This document shows, piece after piece, positions 11,365 to 21,908 of a stretch of 64,000 nucleotides of DNA; position 1 is the stretch's first letter, and every line of letters begins with the position of its first letter. The notes under the pieces are model-generated. The model was not told where the DNA came from, made no database searches, and saw only the letters and a program-made list of their open reading frames with translations. The position numbers and the translations under genes are program-made. This stretch comes from Euclidia mi (Eukaryota; Arthropoda; Insecta; Lepidoptera; Erebidae). The stretch covers positions 85,069,086-85,133,085 of the forward strand of contig OX123190.2 in assembly GCA_944739405.2 (NCBI GenBank). The letters run 5' to 3'.

Positions 11365-13560
11365 CGATAAGACGTTGCTTCGTACCAAATTTCAAGATTT
11401 TGAGTTCACGGGAAGTACCCTGTAGGTTTAGATTCCCTTGCGAGTAATCGCGAGTTTGAAAATATGATTATATTGCTCTTTCTTTTGATTGCGTAGACAT
11501 AGAAGTTTGATTTTGTTACAGCCTAACGGTGTTATATGCCTGAGTATTTGATATGAATTTAAATTTAATACCTCTACGCGTTCAAGAGAAAGGGGTAGTA
11601 ACTTAAAATTTATTAAAATATTTTTTTTATATGCTGTAACTAAAAATTTACGGATTTCGCAATTTTTTCTTTATATGTGATATAAGACGTTGCTTCGTAC
11701 CAAATTTCAAGATTTTAAGTTCACGGGAAGTAACCTGTAGGTTTTGATTCACTTGCGAGTATTCGCGAGTTTGAAAATATGCTTATATTGCTCTTTCTTT
11801 TGATTGCGTTGACATAAAAGTTTGATTTTGTTGCAGCCTAACGGTGTTATATACCTGAGTATTTGATATGATTTTCAATTTAATACCCCCACGCGTTCAA
11901 GAGTAAAGGGTAGTCACTTTAAATTTATTAAAAATGTTTTTATTATATGATGAAACTAAAAATTGACGGTTTTCGCAATTTTTCCTTTATATGTGCTATA
12001 AGACGTGGCTTCGTACCAAATTTCAACATTCTGAGTTCACGGGAAGTACCCTGTAGGTTTAGATTCACTTGCGAGTAGTCGCGAGTTTGAAAATATGCTT
12101 ATATTGATCTTTCTTTTGATTGTGTTGACATAGAAGCTTGATTTTGTTGCAGCCTAACGGTGTTATATAGTTGAGTATTTGATATGAATTTAAATTTAAT
12201 ACTTCCACGCGTTCAAGAGAAAGGGGTAGTAACTTTAAATTTATTAAAAATATTTTTTTATATGCTGTAACTAAAAATTTACGGTTTTCGCAATTTTTCC
12301 TTTATATGTGATATAAGACGTTGCTTCGTACCAAATTTCAAGATTCTGAGTTCACGGGAAGTACCCTATAGGTTTTGATTCCAATGCGAGTAATCGCGAG
12401 TTTGAAATTATGATTATATTGCTCTTTCTTTTGATTGCGTAGACATAGAAGTTTGATTTTGTTACAGCCTAACGGTGTTATATGCCTGAGTATTTGATAT
12501 GAATTTAAATTTAATACCTCTACGCGTTCAAGAGAAAGGGGTAGTAACTTAAAATTTATTAAAATATTTTTTTTATATGCTGTAACAAAAAATTTACGGA
12601 TTTCGCAACTTTTTCTTTATATGTGACATAAGACGTTGCTTCGTACCAAATTTCAAGATTTTAAGTTCACGGGAGGTAACCTGTAGGTTTTGATTCACTT
12701 GCGAGTATTCGCGAGTTTGAAAATATGCTTATATTGCTCTTTCTTTTGATTGCGTTGACATAAAAGTTTGATTTTGTTGCAGCCTAACGGTGTTATATAC
12801 TTGAGTATTTGATATGAATTTCAATTTAATACCTCCACGCGTTCAAGAGTAAAGGGTAGTAACTTTAAATTTATTAAAAATGTTTTTATTATATGATGAA
12901 ACTAAAAATTGACGGTTTTCGCAATTTTTCCTTTATATGTGCTATAAGACGTGGCTTCGTACCAAATTTCAACATTCTGAGTTCACGGGAAGTACCCTGT
13001 AGGTTTAGATTCACTTGCGAGTAGTCGCGAGTTTGAAAATATGCTTATATTGATCTTTCTTTTGATTGTGTTGACATAGAAGCTTGATTTTGTTGCAGTT
13101 TAACGGTGTTATATAGTTGAGTATTTGATATGAATTTCAATTTAATACTTCCACGCGTTCAAGAGAAAGGGGTAGTAACTTTAAATTTATTAAAAATATT
13201 TTTTTATACGCTGTAACTAAAAATTTACGGTTTTCGCAATTTTTCCTTTATATGTGATATAAGACGTTGCTTCGTACCAAATTTCAAGCTTCTGAGTTCA
13301 CGGGAAGTACCCTATAGGTTTTGATTCCAATGCGAGTTTGAAAATATGCTGCAATTTGCAGCATAATCGGCTGTGTCTTTTGATTGCGTTGGATTAGAAG
13401 TTTGAATTTTTTACAGCTCTATGGAACCGTAGATTTGAGTATTTAGTATAAATTTCAGTTTGATACCTCCACGCATTCCTGAGAAAAAGGGTCTTGACAG
13501 ACGGACGGACAACAAAGTGATCCTATAAGGTTTCCGTTTTTTTCCTTTCGAGGTACGGAA
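11365..13560 (-). repeat. 315-bp tandem array with trimeric higher-order structure
   Basis: Seven monomers start at about 11371, 11696, 12002, 12317, 12632, 12948 and 13263, marked by GACGTTGCTTCGTACCAAAT or GACGTGGCTTCGTACC; spacing is 306-325 bp, mostly 315-316. Diagnostic variants repeat every third unit. Units 3 and 6 share GACGTGG, TTCAACATT, TATTGATC and GAAGCTTG. Units 2 and 5 share TTTTAAGTTCACGGG, AGTAACCTG or GGTAACCTG, and GACATAAAAG. Units 1 and 4 share GATTATATTGC, GCGTAGACATAG and CCTCTACGCG. Thus the array is a roughly 946-bp trimer repeated twice plus a seventh unit that starts like unit 4 and then diverges into the Helentron end. Confidence 0.85.
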
Positions 13561-13839
13561 CCCTAAAAATATAAAAATTAATTAATTAGAACAGATCAAT
13601 TAAAAATTTAAGAATGTTTATTAAAAAACTCTAGACATAGCAATCGTCTCACCGGTTCCACTTTGGTAATAAATAATTATGTCAAAATCATGTTGCTTAC
13701 ATCGCTTGTTCAGTGCATTGCTCGTTCGCCATAGAAACGCGTTTTGCTCATAGTTGGAAGAAACTAAAGGGAGGAGGAGGGAATGGGAGTGTAATGTCTT
13801 ACTACTCTTGTTGGTACATTAAATAGTATTTTAGTTAGT

Positions 13840-14975
13840 AGTTCGGGGCAATCAATGGAGCCAGATATTATATTTAATAGGTATAAGACATCCGCTATTT
13901 CACGCTGAGTGACTAATGACTATCATATCTTGGATTCCAAACAGGACTGGCGTATTCTAAGATGCTGCGGACGTAAGTACAGTATAGGATTTTAAATGTT
14001 TTTGCTTCTTTGAAGTTATTTGACATTCGCATAACAAAGCCCAGCGCTTGCGATGCCTTGGCGATAATATGTTCTATATGATCATTAAACATTAGCTTAG
14101 GATCATGAATGACACCAAGATCACGAATCTTATCACAGTTTTGGAGCCTATGTCCCTTTAGGTAGTATTCTGATGGAATTGAGTTTTATTTCCTGCTGTA
14201 ACTCATGAGAGAACATTTCATTGGATTAAGATCTAATTTGTTGTCTGTGCAATAACTAACTAGGCGGTTTAGATCTGATTGAAGATTAACTACGTCATCG
14301 ATTGATGAGATGCTCGAAAATATCTTCATATTGTCAGCGAAACATGATAAATTAGAGTAATGGAAACATTTGTCGATGTCGTTTATAAAGACCACAAAGA
14401 GTAGAGGTCCAAGTAAAGAACCTTGCGGAACTCCGCTAGGCACTAAAAGCTAACTAGATATGTAGTTGTTGATTACTACTGCCTGAGTACGATTTGTTAT
14501 ATACGAAGAGAACCATCTCAATGGATCTCCCTTTATACCAATCCGCATAAATTTTGATAATAACGTACAGTGATCGATTCTGTCGAAACATTTACTGTAA
14601 TCACTATAAACGACAACGACCTGCTTGCCATTACTCATACACTCAGTTATAAAATCATTCAACAAGACCAAATTACTCATTGTTGAACATCCTCTCAAGA
14701 AACCATGTTGAAAATTACCAAGTTAATTTTTAAGAGCAGCATACAATTAAGAATAAATACGTTTTCAAGTACCTTAGCCAATAAACACAATTTAGAGACT
14801 GGTCTGTAATTAACGACATCTGTTTTTAGGCCTATTTTAGGAATGGGAGTGATAAAGGCGGATTTCCATATCGATGGAAATCAATACAATCATGCAACGA
14901 TTTTTCAAATAGTATTTTAATAGGTAGTGAAATAATATAATAGGCATGTCACTCCATTAGAAGTATAGAGCGTAA
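13840..14975 (-). pseudogene. non-LTR retrotransposon reverse transcriptase fragment
   Basis: Minus strand, in coding order: VVNYRPVSKLCLLAKVLENV near 14800, QHGFLRGCST at about 14690, VVVVYSDYSKCFDRIDH (motif A) near 14600, PSGVPQGSLLGPLLF (motif B) near 14430, and FADNMKIFSS (motif C) near 14330. A thumb/connection-like region continues to about 13880 with DLGVIHDPKLMFNDHI and SILEYASPVWNP. The catalytic FADD box reads FADN, and stops separate the segments (for example between 14443 and 14450). The endonuclease and ORF1 are missing. The overall pattern is that of the Jockey/CR1 superfamily; I cannot fix the clade. It is a dead fragment. Confidence 0.8.
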
Positions 14976-16789
14976 TCGATTGCCCGAAGAGCGATTTCTC
15001 TCATGAAGACTTTTTTCCTAAAACTCCCACGAGATCGTGACTTTCTTTAGGTAATTAAAAAATATGTGTGCTGGCATAGCTGCTCTATTTGGCCTATAAA
15101 GTGCCCGTTATTGCCAGCAAGGCATTTTCCCAATATCCTTGGTTGTATATAGCACTTTATGGTATTGTACTTTTTGCTACTTGTTTCACAGGAGTTGAAT
15201 ACTTCGTTAATTATTGATCGTTCCGTGCAAGTTACCGACATTGCCAACGGTACAGGTGTAATTAAAAGTGTCAACGGTCCTATTGCGTTTCTTTTTTGCC
15301 TTCAGGTAAGGACTTTGATAAAGTTTTAATTTAAAGGACTGAAAGACGGTAAATTGTTATCACATTTCATTTTCACTGATCGACTCACAACAGTCCTAAA
15401 CTAAGGATGGCTAGCAGGCGATTGAACAGCACATATTAGGAATTAAACTTATGAATTGGTGAGACGACTAAACGCCCGATACTAGATTCACCGATGTTAA
15501 CATTACGGCTCTAACATTACATGGAACATGGCAAGACATGAATGTCGAATAAATCCACCTAACATATGTCAAAACGGGCTATCCATCCCATTGCGATATA
15601 TGTATATCTACCCGTTTTGGCCTCACCCGAAGGAAGCCGTTGTCGTCGGAATATATTAATTGATAGATTGAATACACTGAAGTTATGAACTTGACGCCTC
15701 CGTTCACGACTGAAAATGTAAAGCCGGAAAAGTGTGTGAGTTACCCAATTATAAGGCAATACATGCTAAGCATATAAAGAAGACAAATACCGCTAATGTA
15801 TTTAAGTTTAGATATTTTACTGTCAGTAAAGGCCGTAAGCATTAAGCTCTGCAGTACATATTATCGTATCTAGATGAAGACTATACGCGTACCAAATAAA
15901 AACAACACCTGCTGGTTAAAGAATTTATTACACGCGTATAAAATACTCGTGACGTCTCGTTCTTTAAGAATAATCCCAGAGAGAGAGAAGCAGATAAGCG
16001 TCGAGTCAATTCTGTAAAGTCGGGCTTAAGAGATTGCCTACAGTTTATTATAAGTTGAGAATACGAAATTATGAAAGCTTTGTCGTGTTGAGATGAATTC
16101 GTGCGAAAGCCGGCGAACTCCCTGAGATTGGCGTTTTGTTATTTTTTATTATAATGTCTGAGTGGAATTGTTTATTGTGATTACTTTATTACATCAAATG
16201 TACGAAAAGGACGAATAAAGAAATGATCATTTTTAATGTTTTGGTTTTATTTTACAAGACAGTCAACAACGAACTGTAATAAGATTAAAAATTAGAGATA
16301 ACATAACTAGTTTATCTTGTAGAATGGGCTTGGAGAGATAGCTTATATGGCATTAGCTGAAAAATAATTTACCCAGTACATTGACATACATACTGTGACG
16401 TATAGGAGTATTCGTTATGTCGCATTCACAGACCACCCCTGCTCTGTGGTCACATTACATTCGATATACTGTATACATAAAGGCGTATTTCTGAGCATCG
16501 AGGCTGATCGCAGAAGTGCACCTTCGTCGCAGGCCTCTGAAATGTCGCATAACCTTCTCATACTCTAGCTTTTGTCGCATCAGCCTTTTGTGTCTGCCGC
16601 GTGACATCAACCGCTCGCGACTGCGGTCTGCTGTGTTGTACATTTAACATCGATGCAACTCCGCAAGTGGTGGTGCGAAATACAATGGCAGTTGCCGGGC
16701 ACATCTCGGCATCTTTCCAACCAGCGGAACATGACTGGATCATGTTGTGGGTCTAGTTTAAATAGAACTTTAAATCTGTAATAAACCTA
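14976..16789. other. no recognisable gene
   Basis: AT-rich sequence. Small minus-strand frames at 15047-15274, 15559-15759, 16455-16643 and 16558-16743 show no motif or family resemblance and overlap one another. I see no clear repeat boundary. Confidence 0.5.
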
Positions 16790-16794
16790 CCATC

Positions 16795-16968
16795 ATCAGC
16801 CCTTTTTAGTTTTACTTACTGTCCCAATGCTGGGCACGGGACTCTTCTCACTATGAGAAGGGTAAGGCCCACCACGTCCACCATGCTGGACTAGAGCGGG
16901 TTGGCAGACTTCACATGTCTTTTGAGAACATTATGGAGAACTCCCAGGCATGCAGGTTTCCTCACGAT
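16795..16968 (+). repeat. lepidopteran dispersed repeat, left part (split by LTR element)
   Basis: CATCAGCCCTTTTTAGTTTT, GCTGGGCACGGGACTCTTCT, GGTTGGCAGACTTCACATGT and CATGCAGGTTTCCTCACGAT form a familiar lepidopteran repeat body. It is interrupted at CGAT by the LTR retrotransposon and resumes at 24442 with CGATGTTTTTCTTCACCGAT. Confidence 0.65.
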
Positions 16969-17111
16969 TGTAGTGATGTAAGCTATTCAACTTTATAACC
17001 TATGTATTCATGCACCCATTTTCTATATAATGAAGAGACTTATTAATAAATAGTCAGTCGTTATTCAGCATTCATTGGTTTTATTTCAACAACACCTATA
17101 CCAACCTTACA
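16969..17111 (+). repeat. 5' LTR of the gypsy-type element
   Basis: 143 bp, starting TGTAGTGATGTAAGCTATTC and ending CCAACCTTACA. It matches the 3' LTR at all but about one position. TATATAATG near 17022 may serve as a TATA-like box; this is inference. Confidence 0.9.
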
Positions 17112-17129
17112 TGGCGACCCTGCCAGGAT
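17112..17129 (+). other. primer binding site
   Basis: TGGCGACCCTGCCAGGAT directly follows the 5' LTR. The TGG-CGACC start is like the tRNA-Arg primer site known for 412/mdg1 elements; the exact tRNA is not established. Confidence 0.6.
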
Positions 17130-17241
17130 GTATTAATTATTTCATAACGCTTAGAACTTTCGAGACCACTCCAGAAATTTATTACGTTACGTGGAAAATT
17201 TTGACAATTTGTGAATGGATCTTCTCAAACTAAAGAAGAAA

Positions 17242-17282
17242 CAGCTGCGTTCTGTACTACCAACTAGTACAGAACGCAGCTG
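17242..17282 (+). other. perfect hairpin in the retrotransposon leader
   Basis: CAGCTGCGTTCTGTACT, a seven-base ACCAACT loop, then AGTACAGAACGCAGCTG form a perfect 17-bp stem between primer site and gag. A role in packaging or dimerisation is a guess; it could instead be a relic of another insertion. Confidence 0.7.
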
Positions 17283-17369
17283 GAGGTGCGAATAGCGCCC
17301 ATGTGGAAGAAATTAGATTCCACATATCCACTATCACTATTCTGATGAGCATCGTGGTGTAGGCCTTGG

Positions 17370-17560
17370 GCCTTGGAGTACTGTATTTTTTTATGGTAAT
17401 TGGCGACAAACGAGCAGACGGATTGCCTGATGGTAAGCAATTACCGCCGCCCATGGACACAGGCAATACCACAGGAGTCACAAGTGCGTTGCCGCCCCAT
17501 GGGGTTGGGAAAAGGGATAGGATGAGGATTTTCTTCTACGCATGTACCGGCATTGTCACA
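17370..17560 (+). repeat. dispersed repeat inserted in the leader
   Basis: GGCGACAAACGAGCAGACGG, CCTGATGGTAAGCAATTACC and CCCATGGACACAGGCAATAC match the repeat at 30163-30368 on the same strand. It lies within the 5' leader of the LTR element. Short frames on both strands here are internal to the repeat. Confidence 0.65.
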
Positions 17561-17961
17561 TTCGGTGGATAAACCAGGAGACATATCGGAGCGCTATAGT
17601 CAGGAGGTCCGGTCAAGGACGCGCAGAGAAATCCGCAGAAAAGACGCAGGTTCGAAATGGAAGCCAGTGATAAAAGTGCGTAAAATCGGTCGATCACATG
17701 TGTAACGTATGTGCGCGAAAAATAAAAATATAAGTGTGCGTCAGTGTTTATGCGCAAATTGGAAAAAAAAATATAAGTGCGTCAGTGTTTATTCGGTAAT
17801 TCGTAATATGCTCGTGAATAGTCGGGAACCCGTTTTGGTCAAAATACGTTATAGCGGTATATAAACTGTAGTGCGGTATTAGTTATTAATAATATAAACG
17901 TAAAATATAATCATTAACCCTATAATGTGTACCAATTATATTGCAGATAAGATGGTAAGTT

Positions 17962-19108
17962 ATGGCAGAGTTGTTAGAGCGTTTATATAATGAGTTAAAA
18001 AATATTCGAGTTTATTTAATAAAAATAGGAAGTTCACGTAGACAAGGTAATATATTGACTAAGAAATTAAATGAGTCCAAGGTAATCTATAAAAAACTTA
18101 ATAGTGTAAGGCACGACATATTTAGCGATATATTACAGGGTAAGGTTGCCCATGCTGAAAGCATATTACTGAGTAAGTTATTTAAAGATTTTGATTCTCT
18201 ATATAGCCAAATTTTAGATCTGTGTTTAGTACGTAAGAGTGAGAGCGATAATACTCAGCTTATTGCCCGTTATGTCTGATAACGAGTACTCTATCAAACA
18301 ATTAATAGATAACATTCTCTATTATGATTATTTACTTAAGAGTGACGTATGTAAAAGTAACTTAATTGAATTTATTCTAAAGAGTAGATTGTCTCAGAAC
18401 GCGAAACTACAGCTTAAATGTAGTTATGCTAGTTTAAGTGAATTGGTAGAAGATATGCGCAGGGTGTTGTTACCCCAAAAGTCGCCCATTGCTATACAAT
18501 CTAAAATACAACAATTAAGACAAAACGAGTTGTCTATAGAGGACTATGGTAAACAACTGTCGGAATTATTTGTTGACCTCACAGTTTCACAAGCCAAAGG
18601 TAACGCTGAAGGATATAAATTTGTGAAGCCATTAAACGAAAAATTTGTTATTAAAAGATTTGCCGATGGCTTGAGAAACCGTCGAATATCCACTATAATT
18701 GCAGCAAGGAATTACGACTCAATGAAGGACGCGATTCAAGGTGCGAGAGATGAAGAAACTTCATTGACTGGGACGTCGTCGAGCTCTGGCGATATTTTTG
18801 GTATGTATTCCAATAGAAATGAGCGTCATAATTATAGAAATCGTGTCAATTATTCAGGTGCACGTCGCGGTAGCTACAACTATCGTGGAGGCATGCAAAC
18901 GCAAAATCGCGAGTCAGCATACCGTGGCCGAGGGGCAGCGCACCGTGGTCGAGGCTCACCGCAGCGCGGTAATGCTTATAGAGGTAACACTTACTTTAGG
19001 AATTCTAGTAACCAAAGGATGCGCGTTTCGAATAATCGAACTGTTCAAGTTTTGACTGAGCCAGAAAAATTGGGAAATCAATCTGAAAACCAGTTTTTTC
19101 GTGAATAA
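17962..19108 (+). pseudogene. gag of the gypsy-type element, frame-broken
   Basis: Two overlapping frames, 17962-18279 (105 codons) and 18239-19108 (289 codons, open from before its first ATG), together look like one Gag. The first is helical and matrix-like. The second has a capsid-like middle (LSIEDYGKQLSELFVDL, KRFADGLRNR) and a C-terminus rich in RGG/RGR repeats (AYRGRGAAHRGRGSPQRG) instead of a CCHC zinc knuckle. RG-rich nucleic-acid-binding tails in place of knuckles are known in some Ty3/gypsy Gags. The frame change near 18240-18279 is probably a disabling indel. Its end overlaps the protease frame by 8 nt in the +1 register, as expected of a gag-pol junction. Confidence 0.75.
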
Positions 19109-19440
19109 AGAAATTATTTTGGCAACCGATAGTACTTATTATGTTAATCTTACTTCGAATAATAAGATATTTTCATGGTTAATCGACACGGGTGCTACAA
19201 TTTCGGCATTAAAATTTAAATACGCATTAGAACATAACTTTCCGATCCATAAAGAGAATGTTGTTATAAACGGTATAGGAGGCAAAGTCCATGCAATTGG
19301 ATATGTTTATTTAACGTTGACATCGGATTATCATTGCCTTAATTGTAATAAGTTTTTTATATTTGATTCCTTACCATGTAAATCTAATGGAATTCTTGGT
19401 CAGGATTTTTTGAACAAACATAAATCTATTCTAAATTTTA
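19101..19440 (+). pseudogene. retropepsin segment of pol
   Basis: WLIDTGATISALKFK carries the D-T-G-A active site of an aspartic protease. The second strand is NGILGQDFLNKHKS, the usual I-L-G-x-D-F-L box. The frame begins inside the end of gag and is cut by the SINE at 19451; translation beyond that point reads SINE sequence. Confidence 0.85.
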
Positions 19441-19450
19441 ATGACAATTC

Positions 19451-19856
19451 ATCATCATCATCGTCATATCGTCACGCCTTTAATCCCCGAAGGGGTAGGC
19501 AGAGGTGTATTTTTACACCCACTTTTCGCCAGATATACTTTAGTCCCACGTAATAAGGGGCCAGCCTATTGCCGTACCGGGCACATTTCCAGACTCCGTG
19601 CTGCTACTGAGAATTTCGTGACAGAAAAACCCAATAACACTGCCCGACCCAGGAATCGAACCCGGGACCTCCCGATCCCACGCACACATTTATGCCGCGA
19701 GACCAACGAGGCAGTCGTATAGGGTTTGATGTCGAGTTTTCCGTCTCTACGCAAAGATGGTATTTGCATCATGTTATCCCTTAGTCGCCTCCTACGACAC
19801 CCACGGGAAGATAGGGGGTGGTGACACTTGTATTCTATGCCGTCAACCACACGGTG
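19451..19856 (-). repeat. 406-bp SINE inserted in pol, 10-bp target duplication
   Basis: Minus-strand SINE, same family and same length as 9358-9763. ATGACAATTC occurs on both sides (19441-19450 and 19857-19866). Its tail is an ATG-type repeat, seen on the plus strand as ATCATCATCATCGTCAT. The B-box-like GGGTTCGATTCCTGG reads on the minus strand near 19650. It separates the protease from the RT of the host element. Confidence 0.9.
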
Positions 19857-19866
19857 ATGACAATTC

Positions 19867-21606
19867 TCTTACATTATTGACACAAAACCATTATAAATTA
19901 GTGTTACCCTTACTAAGATACAGTAATAGCTTTAATGTTTCACCAATATGTGAATCTATACAATATTTGCATACAGATATCAATGAGGACTGTGTTGTAC
20001 ATTCTCAAGAAATATGTGATGGATTATTTTTAGCCAGTTCTATAGCAACTCCAGTGAATGGTTTAATTCCAATTAAAATTTTAAACACCACAGATAAACC
20101 GTTTACCTTATATGACTTACATCCAAAAATAGATAAGCTTAGTGATTACACTATATGTTCTTTTGATAAACCAGAGAATAATGCGAGTCGTGTAAAACAA
20201 TTATTTGCGTCATTAAATCTGAAACATCTTAATAAGGAGGAAATGATATCAATTGAAAATGTATGTGCTAAGTACGCCGATATTTTTTATTTGCCAGGCG
20301 ATAAGTTATCCACCACTAATATTTATAAACACACCATTTCGTTAAAACCTAATGTTTCGCCTGTTTTTACAAAACCGTATCGTTTACCATACTCTCAAAA
20401 AGGTGAATTAAAGAAACAAATTGATAAAACGTTGAGTGATGGGATCATAGAACCATGTCGCAGCGAATGGTCTAGCCCAATTTTGCTTATGCCGAAAAAA
20501 CTTGATAGTACTGGTCAGAAAAAATGGCGATTGGTTGTAGATTATAGAAAATTAAATAATTGTATCGAAGATGACAAATTCCCATTGCCGAACATTACAG
20601 AAGTACCTGTTCGTTGTCTGGTTCTATTTATTACACGCATTTAGATATGTACCAAGGATACTACAATATCGACCTTGATGAAAATTCAAGAAAATATACT
20701 GCGTTTTGCTCTGGACAGTATCAAATGACACGAATGCCTATGGGCTTAAAAACTAGTCCGAGTTCATTTTCTCGTATGATGACCTTGGCATTGACGGGGT
20801 TATCACAGGAGAAATGCTTGGTATATTTAGACGATTTAATTGATTCAGGCCGAAATTTGATAACGCATAATAAAAATTTACAGGACGTATTTGAAAGGCT
20901 TAGATCAGTAAATTTAAAACTTAACCCGTTAAAGTGTAATTTCCTGCAGAAAAAAGTATTATATTTAGGCCATGTTATATCAAGAGATGGCATACGCCCA
21001 GATCCTGAAAAGATTAAAATCGTTCAAAATTATCCCCGTCCAACAAATGTTAAGGAACTTAAAACCTTTATTGCATTTTTAAATTACTATAGAAAATTCA
21101 TACAAAATTTCGCAAAATTAGCTTATAGTTTAAATTATTTAACAAAGAAAAATGTGCCTTTTGTTTGGACAGATGAATGTCAGTCAAGTTTTGAGTCATT
21201 AAAAGAAAGTCGAATTACACCCCCTTTATTACAATATCCCTTATTTTGCAGAGCAAAACCAGTTTATTTTACAAACCGACGCATCAAATTACGCATTAGG
21301 TGCTGTCTTGTCGAACAAAGACGGACGACCAATTGCTTATAGTAGTCGTAGTTTAAATAAGTCAGAGAAAAATTATGCAACAATCGAAAAAGAGCTTTTA
21401 GCGATTGTTTGGGCTGTCAAACATTTCAGGCCATACTTATACGGTCGGCAGTTTATATTAGAACAGCTGCCCTAGGCCGTTAGTATATTTGTTCAATATG
21501 AAGGAACCATCTAGTCGACTCACTAAATTTCGATTACAGTTAGAAGAGTATGATTTTATAGTAGAATATGTTAAGGTTTCGGACAATACGGCTGCAGACG
21601 TTTTGT
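19867..21606 (+). pseudogene. reverse transcriptase and RNase H of pol, frame-broken
   Basis: The first frame (to about 20600) has SEWSSPILLMPKK and WRLVVDYRKLNNC, the N-terminal RT blocks. After a frameshift near 20600 the next frame (20614-21342) has LDMYQGYYNIDLDE, PMGLKTSPSSFSRMM and the catalytic YLDDLI, then LNYYRKFIQNFAKL. Another shift near 21270 brings the RNase H start (TDASNYALGAVL, GRPIAYSSRSL) and LYGRQFILEQL; the following block appears to have lost a segment before FNMKEPSSRLTKF. YLDD is intact, but at least two frameshifts and a small deletion make it non-functional. Confidence 0.85.
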
Positions 21607-21908
21607 AACGAATTACTCACCAGGAGTTAAGAGAAATGCACGAAAATATTAATGTTATGACGCGAGCTCAAAAGAGACGCATGAATAAAAGTCAAGCAGT
21701 TTCTTCGGATATTATGGTTCCTACGGACGACCGGTCTGATCAACTGAGAGTTGTAGAAACACATAATAAACCGAAAGATTATGTGGAATTGATATTTATT
21801 GATAATGACAAGTTGCAAAACTATAGGAAAAATAATTTGATAAATTATGAGAGCAATGTTTTTTGTTATGTACCAAGTATGAGTATTTTATGAGTAAAAT
21901 ATCTATAG
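21607..21908 (+). pseudogene. pol linker before integrase
   Basis: An 85-codon frame at 21636-21893, basic near its start (RAQKRRMNKS), has no named domain. It is probably the RNase H-integrase connecting region of pol. It is interrupted just downstream by the MITE. Confidence 0.45.

Larger units (their letters stand above)
8992..13568 (-). mobile_element. Helentron (Helitron2)-like element, decayed
   Basis: Read on the minus strand, the 5' end begins near 13568 with TTTAGGGTTCCGTACC. The same 12-bp AGGGTTCCGTAC recurs inverted at 9026-9037, just inside a GCGAGT-CCG-ACTCGC hairpin at 9005-9019 and a CCGG plus T-run terminus near 8992. A 5' terminal repeat with an inverted subterminal copy next to a 3' hairpin is the known plan of Helentrons. 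Inside, in coding order, are a long tandem array, an OTU-like domain, AT-hook cores and an AP-endonuclease fragment, domains that known Helentrons carry. The expected Rep and helicase domains are absent, probably by internal deletion between about 10500 and 10560. Two SINEs and one RTE tail have inserted. Assignment rests on end structure plus domain set. Confidence 0.65.

Noticed and set aside
11365..13560. A CRISPR-like array
   Set aside because: Whole 315-bp monomers repeat with no unique spacers. This is an insect tandem repeat, not a prokaryotic locus.
10234..14975. Treating the endonuclease at 10.2 kb and the RT at 14 kb as one LINE
   Set aside because: Both are on the minus strand, but the endonuclease lies downstream of the RT in coding direction, the reverse of LINE order. 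The OTU and AT-hook context fits a Helentron better.
16455..16743. Arg-rich frames on the minus strand
   Set aside because: They overlap each other in two registers and show no motif. They are likely chance in a locally GC-richer stretch.
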